A DNA stretch of 64,000 bases from Roseococcus pinisoli (GTDB taxonomy: Bacteria; Pseudomonadota; Alphaproteobacteria; Acetobacterales; Acetobacteraceae). The position numbers and the translations under genes are program-made. Shown piece by piece: positions 1 through 8,718 of the stretch (positions are counted from its first letter, which is position 1; each line of letters starts with the position of its first letter). Location of the stretch: the NCBI RefSeq assembly GCF_018413645.1, contig NZ_JAHCDA010000002.1, forward strand, positions 868,001 through 932,000, written 5' to 3'. The notes under the pieces are model-generated. The model was not told where the DNA came from, did not search any database, and was given only the letters and a program-made list of their open reading frames with translations.

Positions 1-412
1 TCTGCAGGATGTCGAGGTCGGCGATGCCGAGCACGTTGCCGAAGAGGATGGTCTGCAGCCGCACGTTGGACGGGAAGAGCGAGAGCAGGAACAGGCCCGC
101 GCCGAAGAAGCCGGTGAAGACCACGCCGATGACGGCATCCTCGCGCAGCGGCGTGCGGCCGCGCAGGCCGGCCATTGCCGCCGCCGCCAGCAGGCCGGAG
201 GCGAAGGCGCCGATCGCGAAGGGAATGCCGCCCAGCCAGGCCAGCACCACCCCCGGCACCACCGCATGGCTCAACGCATCGCCCATGAGCGACCAGCCCT
301 TGAGCACGACGTAGCAGGAGAGCAGCCCCGCCACGGCGCCGATCAGTGCCGCGATGGCCATCGCGCGCAACATGTAATCGTACTGGAAGGGGATCAGCAG
401 CTCCTCGGCCAT
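1..412 (-). CDS. Metal ABC transporter permease, 3'-truncated by window edge
   Basis: Inner-membrane permease of a Mn/Zn-type (ABC-3 family) uptake system. From the ATG at 412 the frame reads [18 protein letters not shown] and then several hydrophobic segments, including the family-typical stretch GWSLMGDALSHAVVPGVVL near residues 38-56. It stays open to base 1, so about 137 N-terminal codons are present and roughly half the protein is outside. The ATG shares one base with the stop of the ATPase gene (TGATG), which indicates translational coupling. The operon order is binding protein, ATPase, permease. Confidence 0.9.
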   Translation of the reverse strand, partial: MAEELLIPFQYDYMLRAMAIAALIGAVAGLLSCYVVLKGWSLMGDALSHAVVPGVVLAWLGGIPFAIGAFASGLLAAAAMAGLRGRTPLREDAVIGVVFTGFFGAGLFLLSLFPSNVRLQTILFGNVLGIADLDILQ

Positions 413-1191
413 CAGGCGGGCTGTCCCTGGATTTCCCGCGGCGCGAGGCCCGGCCGCCGCAGGGCGCTGCCGAAGGCGAGGCGCAGGTTCTCCTCGGTGA
501 AGGCCTCCGCGGTCGGGCCCGCCGCCACCACCGTCCGCTTCACCAGCACGACCCGGTCGCAGAAGGTCGGAATGCTGTCGAGGTCATGCGTGGAGACGAG
601 GACGATGCCCCCTTCCCCGGCAAAAGCGCGCAGCAGGGCGATGATCGCCTGTTCCGTCGTCGCGTCGACGCCGGTGAAGGGCTCGTCCAGCAGCAGCAGC
701 CGTGCGCCCTGCGCCAGGGCGCGTGCCAGGAAGACGCGCTTGCGCTGCCCGCCCGAGAGTTCGCCGATCTGCCGGTCGGCCAAGGTTTCGAGGCCGACCC
801 GCGCCAACGCGGCCGTCACCGCCTCGCGGTCCGCCGCACGGGGAATACGCAGGATGTTCATGTGCCCGTAGCGGCCCATCATCACCACGTCGCGCACGCG
901 CACAGGGAAGGTCCAGTCGACATCCTCACTCTGCGGCACATAAGCCACGCGATTGCGCCGCAGCGCTGCCTCGACCGGCTCGCCCGCGATGAGCACGCGC
1001 CCGGCGCTGGGGCGGGCAAGGCCCATGATGGCCTTGAACAGCGTGGACTTGCCGGCGCCGTTCACGCCCACCAGCCCGCAGACCGTGCCGGCGCCGAGAC
1101 GAAAGCTCGCCTCGCGCAGCGCCGTGTGGCCGTTCGGATAGACGACGGTGAGATCCTCGACGGCGAGGTCGAACGGCCTCTCCGCCGCCAT
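412..1191 (-). CDS. Metal ABC transporter ATP-binding protein (Mn/Zn type)
   Basis: ATPase (259 aa) that energises uptake of a divalent metal. Visible motifs are Walker [10 protein letters not shown] (residues 42-50), Q-loop [13 protein letters not shown] (about 85-97, a form common in Mn/Zn importers), signature LSGGQ (145-149), Walker B LLLLDE (165-170) and the switch histidine in LVSTHDLDS. The start ATG at 1191 overlaps the end of the binding-protein gene and its stop touches the permease start, so the three genes form one operon. The metal cannot be fixed from the ATPase alone; the binding protein points to manganese. Confidence 0.93.
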   Translation of the reverse strand: MAAERPFDLAVEDLTVVYPNGHTALREASFRLGAGTVCGLVGVNGAGKSTLFKAIMGLARPSAGRVLIAGEPVEAALRRNRVAYVPQSEDVDWTFPVRVRDVVMMGRYGHMNILRIPRAADREAVTAALARVGLETLADRQIGELSGGQRKRVFLARALAQGARLLLLDEPFTGVDATTEQAIIALLRAFAGEGGIVLVSTHDLDSIPTFCDRVVLVKRTVVAAGPTAEAFTEENLRLAFGSALRRPGLAPREIQGQPA

Positions 1192-2117
1192 CAGCGGGAG
1201 GCCTGCTCGGCGCCGAAAGCCTGGAGGATGGTATCCGCATTGGCCTCAAGCAGCCGCAGATAGGTGGGCGCCGGCCCGTCGGCGGCGGTGAGGCTGTCCA
1301 CATGCAGCACGCCGCCGAAGCGGGTCCGGGCCTCGCGCGCCACCTGTCGCATCGGCCGATCGTTGACCGTGCTCTCGCAGAAGACGGCGGGCGGGCGGCT
1401 GCGGCGCAGCTCGTCGATCAGCGCGCGCACCTGCCGCGGCGTGCCCTCCTCCTCGGCATTGATGGCCCAGAGATAGGCCTCGCGCAGGCCGTAGTCGCGG
1501 GTCAGGTAGCTGAAGGCGCCCTCGCAGGTGGCGAGGACGCGCCGCTCCTCCGGAATGGTGGCGAGGCGGGCCTGGAGCGTCGCGTCCAGGGCACGGATGC
1601 GCTCGGAATAGGCGGCCGCATTGGCGGCGAAAAGCTCGGCGCGCGCGGGGTCCAGCTCCGTCAGCGCCTTGCGGATATTCTCCACATAGGTCAGCGCGAG
1701 GCGCGGCGACATCCAGGCATGCGGGTTGGGCTGGTTCTGATAGGGCCCCTCGCCGATGCCGATGGGCGTTACGCCCTCGGTCAGCACCGCCTGGCGCACC
1801 TGGCCCACGCGGCTGAAGAAGCGCTCGAACCAGCGCTCCAGCCCCATGCCGTTCCAGAGCACGAGATCGGCGCCGCGCGCCCGGGCGACGTCCTGCGGCG
1901 TCGGGTCATAGTCGTGGATCTCGGCGCCCAGCCGGGTGAGGCTCTCCACGACGGCGCCCTCGCCCGCGACGTTCCGCGCCATGTCGGCCAGGACGGTGAA
2001 GGTCGCGACCACGCGCTTGGGGGCGCCAGGGGCCTGGGCGCGCGCCAGGCGCGGGCTGGCGATCCCGGTCAGAAGAGCGCCGAGCAGGACCCGGCGGGAA
2101 GCGAACGGCGCCATCAC
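1191..2117 (-). CDS. Periplasmic metal-binding protein of ABC importer (SitA/MntC/ZnuA family)
   Basis: Exported binding protein (308 aa) with an RR-containing N-terminus and a cleavable signal ending near ARAQA (about residue 28). The four expected metal ligands are visible: H68 (EIHDYDP), H133 (NPHAW), E199 (CEGAFSYL) and D274 (HVDSL). There is no His-rich loop of the kind many ZnuA proteins carry, and the glutamate in EGAFSYL is the manganese/iron (SitA/MntC) arrangement rather than the third His typical of zinc. I therefore favour Mn2+, by inference. It is the first gene of the operon; the ATG at 2114 is an equally possible start. Confidence 0.9.
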   Translation of the reverse strand: MMAPFASRRVLLGALLTGIASPRLARAQAPGAPKRVVATFTVLADMARNVAGEGAVVESLTRLGAEIHDYDPTPQDVARARGADLVLWNGMGLERWFERFFSRVGQVRQAVLTEGVTPIGIGEGPYQNQPNPHAWMSPRLALTYVENIRKALTELDPARAELFAANAAAYSERIRALDATLQARLATIPEERRVLATCEGAFSYLTRDYGLREAYLWAINAEEEGTPRQVRALIDELRRSRPPAVFCESTVNDRPMRQVAREARTRFGGVLHVDSLTAADGPAPTYLRLLEANADTILQAFGAEQASR

Positions 2118-2174
2118 AGTCTCCTATCGCGCCGACCGAACAATCACGCCGCCGGATCACATTCGGGTGAGACA

Positions 2175-2194
2175 AGCACAATTTAGTTTGTGCT
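2175..2194. promoter_or_regulatory. Operator-like inverted repeat upstream of metal ABC operon
   Basis: Perfect 7-bp inverted repeat with a 6-bp spacer: AGCACAA, TTTAGT, TTGTGCT. It lies in an AT-rich island 58 bp upstream of the binding-protein start, overlapping TATA/TAAATT-like -10 sequences readable on the minus strand. It is the natural candidate for the site of a manganese-responsive repressor (MntR- or Mur/Fur-type). Which regulator binds is not shown by the sequence. Confidence 0.6.
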
Positions 2195-2368
2195 ATATTT
2201 GGAAGCCGAAGGAAAGCCGTCAAGCGCCCTGGCCTGCCTCGCGCCAGGAAGCGCGGGCGCCGGGCACCCACATTCGCGACCATCCGGCGGTACCGAGCTC
2301 CAAACCAGGCGTGGCCGACAAAGCGCCCCCCGGGCCTTCACGCTTCCCGCTCTGCGTTCTAGCTTCCG

Positions 2369-2382
2369 ACCGACCATTCGGT
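2369..2382. promoter_or_regulatory. Inverted repeat directly upstream of SDR ribosome-binding site
   Basis: ACCGA, CCAT, TCGGT forms a perfect 5-4-5 inverted repeat that abuts the strong AGGAGG ribosome-binding site at 2383-2388, ten bases before the SDR start. Short CG-rich palindromes in this position are typical of TetR-family operators controlling fatty-acid and acyl-CoA genes, but no such regulator is adjacent, so the assignment is inference. Confidence 0.4.
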
Positions 2383-2398
2383 AGGAGGAATCGCGACT

Positions 2399-3307
2399 AT
2401 GATGCTCAAGGACAAGGTTGCCGTCGTCACCGGTGCGGGTGGCGGCATCGGGCGTGAGATCGCCATCGCCATGGCCGAGGCCGGCGCGAAGGTCGTCATC
2501 AACGACATCGGCGCCTCGCTGGGCGGCGAGGGCTTCTCCGCCTCCCCGGCCGAGCAGACCAAGGCGATCATCGAGCAGAAGGGCGGCCAGGCCGTCATCA
2601 ACACGGACAGCGTCTCCGAGTGGGACAACGCCAAGAAGATCATCCAGACCGCGATCGACGCCTTCGGCAAGATCGACATCGTGGTGAACAACGCGGGCAT
2701 CCTGCGCGACCAGATCTTCCACCGCATGACGCCGGAAGAGTGGCTGTCGGTCATCAACGTGCACCTCAACGGCACGTTCTTCATGAGCCGCGCCGCCGCC
2801 GAGCATTTCCGCAAGCAGGAAAGCGGCAGCTTCGTCCACATCACCAGCACCTCGGGCCTCATCGGCAACTTCGGCCAGGCGAACTACTCGGCGGCCAAGC
2901 TCGGCATCGTCGCGCTGTCGAAGTCCATCGCGCTCGACATGAAGCGCTACAACGTGCGCTCCAACTGCCTGGCGCCCTTCGCCTGGTCGCGCATGACGAG
3001 CTCCATCCCGGCCGAGACGCCGGAGCAGAAGGCGCGCGTCGAGCGCATCATGCGCATGGGCCCGGAGAAGAACGCGCCGCTCGCGGTGTTCCTCGCCTCG
3101 GACGCCGCGAAGGAGGTCACCGGCCAGATCTTCGCGCCGCGCATGCATGAGCTGTTCCTGTTCAGCCAGAACCGTCCGATCCGCTCCGTGCACAGCGAGC
3201 CGGGCTGGACGCCGGAGAAGATTGCCGAGATCGCGCTGCCGGCCTTCCGCTCCAGCTTCGTGCCGATGGAACGCTCGGGTGACGTGTTCAGCTGGGATCC
3301 CGTCTGA
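2399..3307 (+). CDS. SDR family NAD(P)-dependent oxidoreductase
   Basis: Classical-type short-chain dehydrogenase (302 aa). Cofactor motif TGAGGGIG is at residues 11-18, NNAG at 97-100, and the catalytic set is S150/S152, Y163 and K167 (NYSAAK). The C-terminus is about 50 residues longer than a minimal SDR (SRMTSSIP... to FSWDPV), like 3-hydroxyacyl-CoA dehydrogenase-like SDRs. A second ATG lies at 2402; the AGGAGG at 2383-2388 serves either. It heads a run with an acyl-CoA synthetase and a nitroreductase, which suggests oxidation of a hydroxyacyl-CoA or similar alcohol; the substrate is unknown. Confidence 0.9.
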   Translation: MMLKDKVAVVTGAGGGIGREIAIAMAEAGAKVVINDIGASLGGEGFSASPAEQTKAIIEQKGGQAVINTDSVSEWDNAKKIIQTAIDAFGKIDIVVNNAGILRDQIFHRMTPEEWLSVINVHLNGTFFMSRAAAEHFRKQESGSFVHITSTSGLIGNFGQANYSAAKLGIVALSKSIALDMKRYNVRSNCLAPFAWSRMTSSIPAETPEQKARVERIMRMGPEKNAPLAVFLASDAAKEVTGQIFAPRMHELFLFSQNRPIRSVHSEPGWTPEKIAEIALPAFRSSFVPMERSGDVFSWDPV

Positions 3308-3346
3308 CGTGAGGCCCACGTCCGGGGCGCCGGGGCGCGTTTCGCC

Positions 3347-5383
3347 ATGAGGGCGCTGCTCGCGCCCTCCAGCATCGCGCTCATCGGCGCCTCGGGCGAC
3401 CCCGCGCGCCTCACGGCGCGCGCACAGATCTACCTGCGCAAGCACGGCTATGGCGGTGCCCTTCACCCGGTCAATCCGCGCGCGTCCGAAGTATTGGGCG
3501 AGCGCGCCTTTGCCCGGGTGGAGGACATCCCCGGCTCCATCGACTTCGCCTATATCTTGCTCGGCACCGGGCAGGTGGAATCGCAGATTGCCGCGGTCGC
3601 GGCCAAGGGCGCCAAGGTCGCCTGCATCCTGGCCGACGGCTTCGCCGAGGCCGGGCCCGAGGGCCAGGCGCTGCAGGACCGCTGCGTTGCCGCCGCGAAG
3701 GCCGCCGGCCTGCGGCTGCTCGGCCCCAATTCCATGGGCATCATCAATATCCCCGAGAAGATCGCGGCCAGCGTGAACGCGGCGCTGGAGGCGGAGACGC
3801 TGCCGCCCGGTCGCCTGGCGCTGGTCAGTCAGTCGGGCTCCATGCTCGGCGCGATCATGAGCCGCGGCGCCGCGCGCGGCCTGGGCTTCAGCCACCTGAT
3901 CGCGACCGGCAACGAGGCCGATCTCACGGCCGGCGAGATCGCCGCCATGCTGGTCCAGGATCCGGGCGTGGATGCCGTGATGCTCTTCCTGGAGGCGATC
4001 CGCGCGCCCGAGCATTACGTCGAGGCCGCGCGCCTCGCCCATGCGGCCGGCAAGCCGCTCATCGCCTACAAGCTCGGCCGGTCGAGCTACGGCGCCGAGC
4101 TCGCGACGAGCCATACCGGCGCGCTGGCCGGCAGCGATGCCGCGGCCGAGGCCTTCTTCCGTGCCAACGGCATCCTGCGCGCGACCATGCTGGAGAGCTT
4201 CCTGGAGCTGCCGGCACTGGTGCTCGGCCGCAAGCCCCTCGCCCAGCCGCATCGCGCCGTCTCGGTCCTGACGACGACGGGCGGCGGCGGCGCCATGGTC
4301 GTGGACGCGCTGGGCGTGGCCGGCATCGAGGCGCGCGCGCCGGATGCCGCCGCGACCGAAAAGCTGCACGCCGTCGACATGCATCCGCATGGTCGGCTGC
4401 TCGACATGACGCTGGCCGGCACCAGGCCCGAGCGCATCGAGGCCGCCATCACCGCGCTGGCCGCCGCCGGCGATACGGATGCGGTCATCCCCGTCATCGG
4501 TTCCTCCGCCCAGTTCCGCCCCGCCGATGCGGTGGCCGGCATTCTGCGCGGCCGCGACGCGGTGGGCGCGGAGAAGCTTGTGGCGGCCTTCCTGGTTCCC
4601 CAGGCCGATGCCTCGCTGCGGCTGCTGGCCGAGGCCGGTATCCCCGCTTTCCGCACGCCAGAAAGCCTGGCCGACGCCCTGCGCGCCTATCTCGACTGGC
4701 GTGCGCCCGTCCCGGCCGACATCTCGATGCCGCCCTTCTTCGATCTGGCCGAAGCGCCCGACGAGGGCGATGCACGCGACCTCTTCGCCGCGCTGGGCCT
4801 CGCCACGCCCTATGCGCGGATGGGCGATGTCGCGGATGTTCCGGAGGGGATGAGCTACCCCGTCGCGTTGAAGATCCTGTCGCCCGATATCGCGCATAAG
4901 ACCGAGGCCGGCGGCGTCGCGCTGAACCTCCCCGATGCGGAAGCTCTTGCCGAAGCCGCGGCGCGGATGGAAGCGCGCGTGAACGTCGCTGCCCCGGAAG
5001 CCCGGCTCACCGGCTTCCTCGTCCAGCCCATGTCGAGCGGCCTGTCCGAGGTGATCCTTGGCTTCCGGCGCGATGCCGAGGTCGGCCCCGTGGTGCTGCT
5101 CGGCGCCGGCGGCGTGCTGGCGGAACTGCACCGCGACGTGGCCCTGCGCCTCGCCCCCGTCGACGAGGCGGGCGCGCGCGAGATGATCGCCGAAGTCCGG
5201 GCGCTGCGCGTCATCGAGGGCTGGCGCGGCCTGCCGAAGGGCGATGTCGAGGCGCTGGTGAAGGCCATCGTCGCCGTCTCGCGCCTCGCGACCATGCCCG
5301 ACATCGCCGAGGCAGAGGTCAATCCCCTGATGATTCACGAGAGCGGCGTCACCGTCGCCGATGCCTGGGTGGTACGCGCATGA
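3347..5383 (+). CDS. ADP-forming acyl-CoA synthetase / acetate--CoA ligase family protein
   Basis: Single-chain NDP-forming acyl-CoA synthetase (678 aa) that activates an acid to its CoA thioester with ATP via a phosphohistidine. Residues 1-130 are the CoA-binding Rossmann domain (PSSIALIGASGDP). The succinyl-CoA-ligase-like domains follow with the probable phosphohistidine H256 in ATSHTGALAGS. The last 210 residues are the ATP-grasp part (PVALKILSPDIAHKTEAGGV). The gene starts 39 bp after the SDR stop, and its own stop overlaps the nitroreductase start (ATGA). The acid substrate cannot be read from sequence. Confidence 0.9.
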   Translation: MRALLAPSSIALIGASGDPARLTARAQIYLRKHGYGGALHPVNPRASEVLGERAFARVEDIPGSIDFAYILLGTGQVESQIAAVAAKGAKVACILADGFAEAGPEGQALQDRCVAAAKAAGLRLLGPNSMGIINIPEKIAASVNAALEAETLPPGRLALVSQSGSMLGAIMSRGAARGLGFSHLIATGNEADLTAGEIAAMLVQDPGVDAVMLFLEAIRAPEHYVEAARLAHAAGKPLIAYKLGRSSYGAELATSHTGALAGSDAAAEAFFRANGILRATMLESFLELPALVLGRKPLAQPHRAVSVLTTTGGGGAMVVDALGVAGIEARAPDAAATEKLHAVDMHPHGRLLDMTLAGTRPERIEAAITALAAAGDTDAVIPVIGSSAQFRPADAVAGILRGRDAVGAEKLVAAFLVPQADASLRLLAEAGIPAFRTPESLADALRAYLDWRAPVPADISMPPFFDLAEAPDEGDARDLFAALGLATPYARMGDVADVPEGMSYPVALKILSPDIAHKTEAGGVALNLPDAEALAEAAARMEARVNVAAPEARLTGFLVQPMSSGLSEVILGFRRDAEVGPVVLLGAGGVLAELHRDVALRLAPVDEAGAREMIAEVRALRVIEGWRGLPKGDVEALVKAIVAVSRLATMPDIAEAEVNPLMIHESGVTVADAWVVRA

Positions 5384-6195
5384 CCGATCCTCGTCCCCTG
5401 ATCGAGGCCCGCTTCGGCCACCTCCCCTTCGAGCCGCCGGCCGATATCCCGCCCGCGCTGGCCGCGATCCTCGATCGGCGCGTGACGCGCCGCTACAAGC
5501 CCGACGCCATCCCGGAGCCGCTGCTCGCCACCGTGCTCGCCGCCGCGCAATCGGCGCCGAGCAAGAGCGACATGCAGCAGCTCTCCATCGTCGTGCTGGA
5601 GGACAAGGCCCGCATCGCCGCCATCGCCGACTGGATCGGCAGCATGCCCTGGATCAAGGACGCGCCCGTCCTGCTGATCTTCTGCGCCGATATCCGCCGC
5701 AACCGCGACATCACCGCCCGCGCCGGCCGCGAGCACGCGAACGACAACCTCGACACCCTGCTGAACGCGACGGTGGATTCCGCGCTGGCCCTGGGCATGA
5801 CCATCGCGGCTGCCGAGGCTGCGGGCCTCGGCACCTGCCCCATCAGCTATGTGCGCAACCACCTGGAGAAAGTCGGGCCGCTGCTCTCGCTGCCCAAGGG
5901 CGTTTTCCCCATCGCGGGACTGACCCTGGGCTGGCCTTCCGCGCGCAACGAGCCCAGCGCGCGCCTGCCGCCCTCCGTGGTGATCCATCGCGACCGCTAC
6001 TCGACCGAGGGCGAGGAAGCCGCCCTCGCCGCCTATGACGCGCGGCGCGAGAAGGCCAAACCGCGCTATCCGGAAGTGCATGGCTCGGCGCCGGAAGGCT
6101 GCAGCTGGACCGAGAACGTGGCCCGGCAGCTTTCCGTACCGGAGCGGGCGGGGTTCAGGACATGGCTCAGATCGCGTGGCTTCGCGCTTGACTGA
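5380..6195 (+). CDS. Nitroreductase family protein
   Basis: FMN-dependent nitroreductase-fold protein (271 aa). The N-terminal signature RRVTRRYKPDAIPEPLL, the stretch AAQSAPSKSDMQQ and the C-terminal GLGTCPISYVRNHLEKV followed by PIAGLTLGWPS are family-typical FMN- and NAD(P)H-contact regions. The start overlaps the upstream synthetase stop (ATGA). Family members reduce nitro groups, quinones or enones; here the operon suggests reduction of an unsaturated or aromatic acyl intermediate, but that is only context. Confidence 0.88.
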   Translation: MTDPRPLIEARFGHLPFEPPADIPPALAAILDRRVTRRYKPDAIPEPLLATVLAAAQSAPSKSDMQQLSIVVLEDKARIAAIADWIGSMPWIKDAPVLLIFCADIRRNRDITARAGREHANDNLDTLLNATVDSALALGMTIAAAEAAGLGTCPISYVRNHLEKVGPLLSLPKGVFPIAGLTLGWPSARNEPSARLPPSVVIHRDRYSTEGEEAALAAYDARREKAKPRYPEVHGSAPEGCSWTENVARQLSVPERAGFRTWLRSRGFALD

Positions 6196-6199
6196 CCAC

Positions 6200-6928
6200 G
6201 TGAAGCAACCCGCCGCCGCCCCGACGCAGGACGACAATCCCGGCGGCGCCGACCAGGGCGGCCGCCCGCCGAGGCGGGCCGTACGGCCCAAGGACGCGGC
6301 CAGCCTGATCCTCTGGAAGGATGGCCCGCGCGGCATCGAGATCCTGATGGGCCGGCGGCACCACAATCTGCGCTTCATGCCGGGCGTGCTGGTCTTCCCC
6401 GGCGGGCGCGTGGATCACGACGACCACCGCGCGCAGCCGATCAGCGCCCTTTCCGCCGAGACACGCCGCCTGCTGGAGATCAGCGGCACGCCGGCCCGCG
6501 CACGGGCGCTCGCCTATTGCGCGCTGCGCGAGCTGCATGAGGAGGCCGGCCTGGTGGTGGGCCGGATGGAGGGCGAAACGCTGCGCCCGGACTTCGCGCC
6601 GCTGAGCTATCTGACACGCGCGATCACGCCGGCCGATCGCCCGATGCGCTTCCACGCGCGCTTCCTGATCGCCGAGGCGCGCCACGCGACGGGCGAGATC
6701 CGCGGCTCGGGCGAGCTCGAGGAGATCCGCTTCTTCGCGCTGACGGAGCTGCACGCGCAGCCCGTGGCCAAGATCACTGCGATGATCCTCGAGGAATTCG
6801 AGGCTTGGCTGGCGACGCCGGCGGCGGAGCGCGTGCACCGCCAGTTCATCCGCATCCAGGGCCGCGATAGTCGCCTCCCTGAAAAAACCCCAGGGTCCAG
6901 GGCCAAAAGCCCTGGCAGGGGAGTTTGA
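6200..6928 (+). CDS. NUDIX hydrolase, NUDT19-like
   Basis: NUDIX-fold pyrophosphatase (about 242 aa from the GTG at 6200; a TTG at 6188 overlapping the previous stop is an alternative, and the longer ATG frame from 6035 overlaps the nitroreductase too far). LMGRRHHNLRFMPGVLVFPGGRVD is followed by the core RELHEEAGL. The REUXEEXGU half of the NUDIX box is intact. The distance from PGG to it is extended by an insert and the leading Glu is absent, as in NUDT7/NUDT19-type CoA-diphosphatase relatives. A CoA-related substrate would fit the acyl-CoA operon, but this is inference. The stop TGA forms the left foot of a terminator hairpin. Confidence 0.82.
   Translation: MKQPAAAPTQDDNPGGADQGGRPPRRAVRPKDAASLILWKDGPRGIEILMGRRHHNLRFMPGVLVFPGGRVDHDDHRAQPISALSAETRRLLEISGTPARARALAYCALRELHEEAGLVVGRMEGETLRPDFAPLSYLTRAITPADRPMRFHARFLIAEARHATGEIRGSGELEEIRFFALTELHAQPVAKITAMILEEFEAWLATPAAERVHRQFIRIQGRDSRLPEKTPGSRAKSPGRGV
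6897..6915. terminator. Stem-loop at the 3' end of the NUDIX gene
   Basis: CCAGGGC, loop CAAAA, GCCCTGG forms a perfect 7-bp stem inside the last codons of the NUDIX gene, just before the larger shared hairpin. It could pause or terminate transcription, or stabilise the transcript end. Confidence 0.4.
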
Positions 6929-6946
6929 GGGGGCAGAGCCCCCTCA
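6926..6946. terminator. Bidirectional terminator hairpin containing both stop codons
   Basis: Perfect 9-bp stem TGAGGGGGC / GCCCCCTCA with an AGA loop. The first three bases are the TGA of the NUDIX gene on the plus strand. The last three are, on the minus strand, the TGA of the metallo-hydrolase gene. The two convergent genes are thus separated only by this hairpin. Confidence 0.7.
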
Positions 6947-7813
6947 ATTAAGCTTCCAGACCTCGCCGTCCCTGGCCGCTGCGCCTTCTTCCTCCAGCAT
7001 GAGGAGCTGCGCCAGCATGCTGCGCCCCGCTGCTGCGACGAGCTTTGGATCGAGCGGGCCGTAGACCGGCCCGACCAGCGCCTCGACCGTGGAGGGCCCA
7101 CGATCGCGCAGGGCCGCGACGATGCGCTCTTCGCGCTTCTGCCGGTGCGCCGAAAGGCCATCCAGGAAGGGCATCGGGTCCGGCAGGCTCGGGCCATGGC
7201 CCGGGAGGTAGAGCGTGTCGATGCCCTCGCGCGCGCGGAGCTTCGCGATGCTGTCCATATAGGCGCGCATGCTGCCATCGGGCGGGCTGACGACGCTGGT
7301 GGACCAGGCCATCACGTGGTCGGCGCTGAAGAGGATGCCGGTGCCGTCCAATGCGAAGCAGAGATGGTTGCCACAATGGCCGGGCGTGAACAGCGACGTC
7401 ACCGCACGGCCGCCGATCTCCGCCGTCTGGCCGTCGGCCAGGCGGATCTCGGGGACGAAGCTCTCGTCGCCGCCGACGCCAGGCGTCGCGTGCGGGCCGT
7501 AGCCGTAGGTCGTGGCGCCGGTGATCTCCTTCAGCGGCGCCACGCCGGGCGAATGGTCCCGATGCGTGTGCGAGACGACGATCTGTGTGATGGTCTCGCC
7601 GCGCGTGGCGTCCAGGATCGCGGCGAGATGCGCCTCGTTCACCGGCCCAGGATCGAGCACCGCGACGGAGCTGCCGGTGCCGATCAGATAGGTGTTGGTG
7701 CCGCGGAAGGTGAAGGCGCTCGGATTATCGCAGAGCAGGCGGCGCACGCCGGGGGCGATGGTCTCCACCTCGCCGGACACCAGCGCGTCCTCGCGCCGGA
7801 AGGGAATATTCAA
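6944..7813 (-). CDS. MBL-fold metallo-hydrolase (LACTB2-like)
   Basis: Metallo-beta-lactamase-fold hydrolase (289 aa). The metal motif HTHRDH is at residues 82-87; further ligands appear in TPGHCGNH, FSADHVM and LPGHGP. A C-terminal winged-helix-like part (ALVGPVYGPLDPKLVAAAGRSMLAQLLMLEEEG) matches LACTB2/beta-lactamase-like hydrolases. The preferred start is the TTG at 7813, whose bases overlap the preceding stop (TTGA). A longer in-frame reading runs back through the transporter gene but has no plausible start. It is the last gene of the 12022-6944 minus-strand run. Substrate unknown, possibly an acyl-CoA or other thioester. Confidence 0.85.
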   Translation of the reverse strand: MNIPFRREDALVSGEVETIAPGVRRLLCDNPSAFTFRGTNTYLIGTGSSVAVLDPGPVNEAHLAAILDATRGETITQIVVSHTHRDHSPGVAPLKEITGATTYGYGPHATPGVGGDESFVPEIRLADGQTAEIGGRAVTSLFTPGHCGNHLCFALDGTGILFSADHVMAWSTSVVSPPDGSMRAYMDSIAKLRAREGIDTLYLPGHGPSLPDPMPFLDGLSAHRQKREERIVAALRDRGPSTVEALVGPVYGPLDPKLVAAAGRSMLAQLLMLEEEGAAARDGEVWKLN

Positions 7814-8718
7814 GGCCTGGCTCCTGACTTCTTCTGCGCGGCGCGGATCATCTCGCGGCGCAGGATGTAGAGGGCGGCAAGAACGATCAAGCCCGCGCCC
7901 AGGAAGGTCGGCCAGCCGGGCTGCTCGCCGAAGAACAGCCAGCCGATGACCACGGCCCAGAGGATGCCCGTATAGGAATAGGCCCCGAGCGAGGAGACCT
8001 GCGCGCTGGCATAGGCTTCCGTCAACATCACCTGCGCCACGCCGCCCACGCCGCCGATAGCGATCAGCACCAGGAAGGTCTCCCACGAAGGCGTCGTCCA
8101 GACGAAAGGCAAGGCCAGGGCAGTGAGGGCCGTGGTCAACAGGGACTGCCAGATGACGATGGTGGTCGACCGCTCGGTCCCGGAAAGGGTGCGCACCAGC
8201 AGCGTGCTCGAGGCGGAGAAAAGGCCGTGGATGGTGGCGAGGCCCATGCCGATGGCGATCCACGGATCGACCTGCCCGCCGAAAGCCCCCTGCCCCAGCG
8301 CGATCACCAGCACGCCCACGAAGCCAAGGCCGACCGCGCTGAACCGGTGCACGCCCACTTTCTCGCCCAGGAAGGGGATGGCCAGCAGCGTCGCGAAGAT
8401 GGGCGTGGTGTAGGTGAGCGCGGTCTGCTCCGCGAAGGGCAGCAGGGTCAGCGAGTAGAAGGAGCAGGCCATGGCCGCCGCGCCGGTCAGGGCGCGCAGC
8501 ACATGGGCCGGCAGCCGCTTCGTCGCGAGCTGCGGATTGCCCATGCGCAGCACGATGGCCAGCACCACCGGCATCGCGAAGAGGCTGCGGAAGAACATGA
8601 TCTCGAAAAAGTGGACGCGGTCGCCGATCAGCTTGATCAGCGCACCCATGATGGTGAAGAGCGCGGTCGCGGCCAGCATGAGCAGCGCGCCGCGGCGCGC
8701 GTCATGCCTCAGCGGCAC
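7810..8718 (-). CDS. EamA/DMT family transporter (first copy in transcript-distal order)
   Basis: Inner-membrane transporter (about 302 aa) with two EamA repeats and around ten hydrophobic segments (for example LLMLAATALFTIMGALIKLIG and WPTFLGAGLIVLAALYILRRE). The chosen start is the GTG at 8718 (VPLRHDARRGALL), overlapping the previous DMT gene by 17 bases; the longer ATG frame runs into that gene's coding sequence. It is a paralogue of the adjacent upstream gene, so the pair may act as a heterodimer or be a tandem duplicate. Family members export amino acids, nucleosides or other metabolites; the substrate is unknown. Confidence 0.85.
   Translation of the reverse strand: MPLRHDARRGALLMLAATALFTIMGALIKLIGDRVHFFEIMFFRSLFAMPVVLAIVLRMGNPQLATKRLPAHVLRALTGAAAMACSFYSLTLLPFAEQTALTYTTPIFATLLAIPFLGEKVGVHRFSAVGLGFVGVLVIALGQGAFGGQVDPWIAIGMGLATIHGLFSASSTLLVRTLSGTERSTTIVIWQSLLTTALTALALPFVWTTPSWETFLVLIAIGGVGGVAQVMLTEAYASAQVSSLGAYSYTGILWAVVIGWLFFGEQPGWPTFLGAGLIVLAALYILRREMIRAAQKKSGARP

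Noticed and set aside
2183-5338. Very long open frame on the minus strand (1051 codons)
   Set aside because: It runs antisense to the SDR and acyl-CoA synthetase genes, shows only low-complexity Arg/Gly/Ala/His-rich sequence and no domain. It is a by-product of high GC content.
6035-6199. Longer N-terminus for the NUDIX gene
   Set aside because: The additional 55 residues overlap the nitroreductase gene and read as shadow sequence (MTRGARRPNRAIRK). The start near 6188-6200 fits better.
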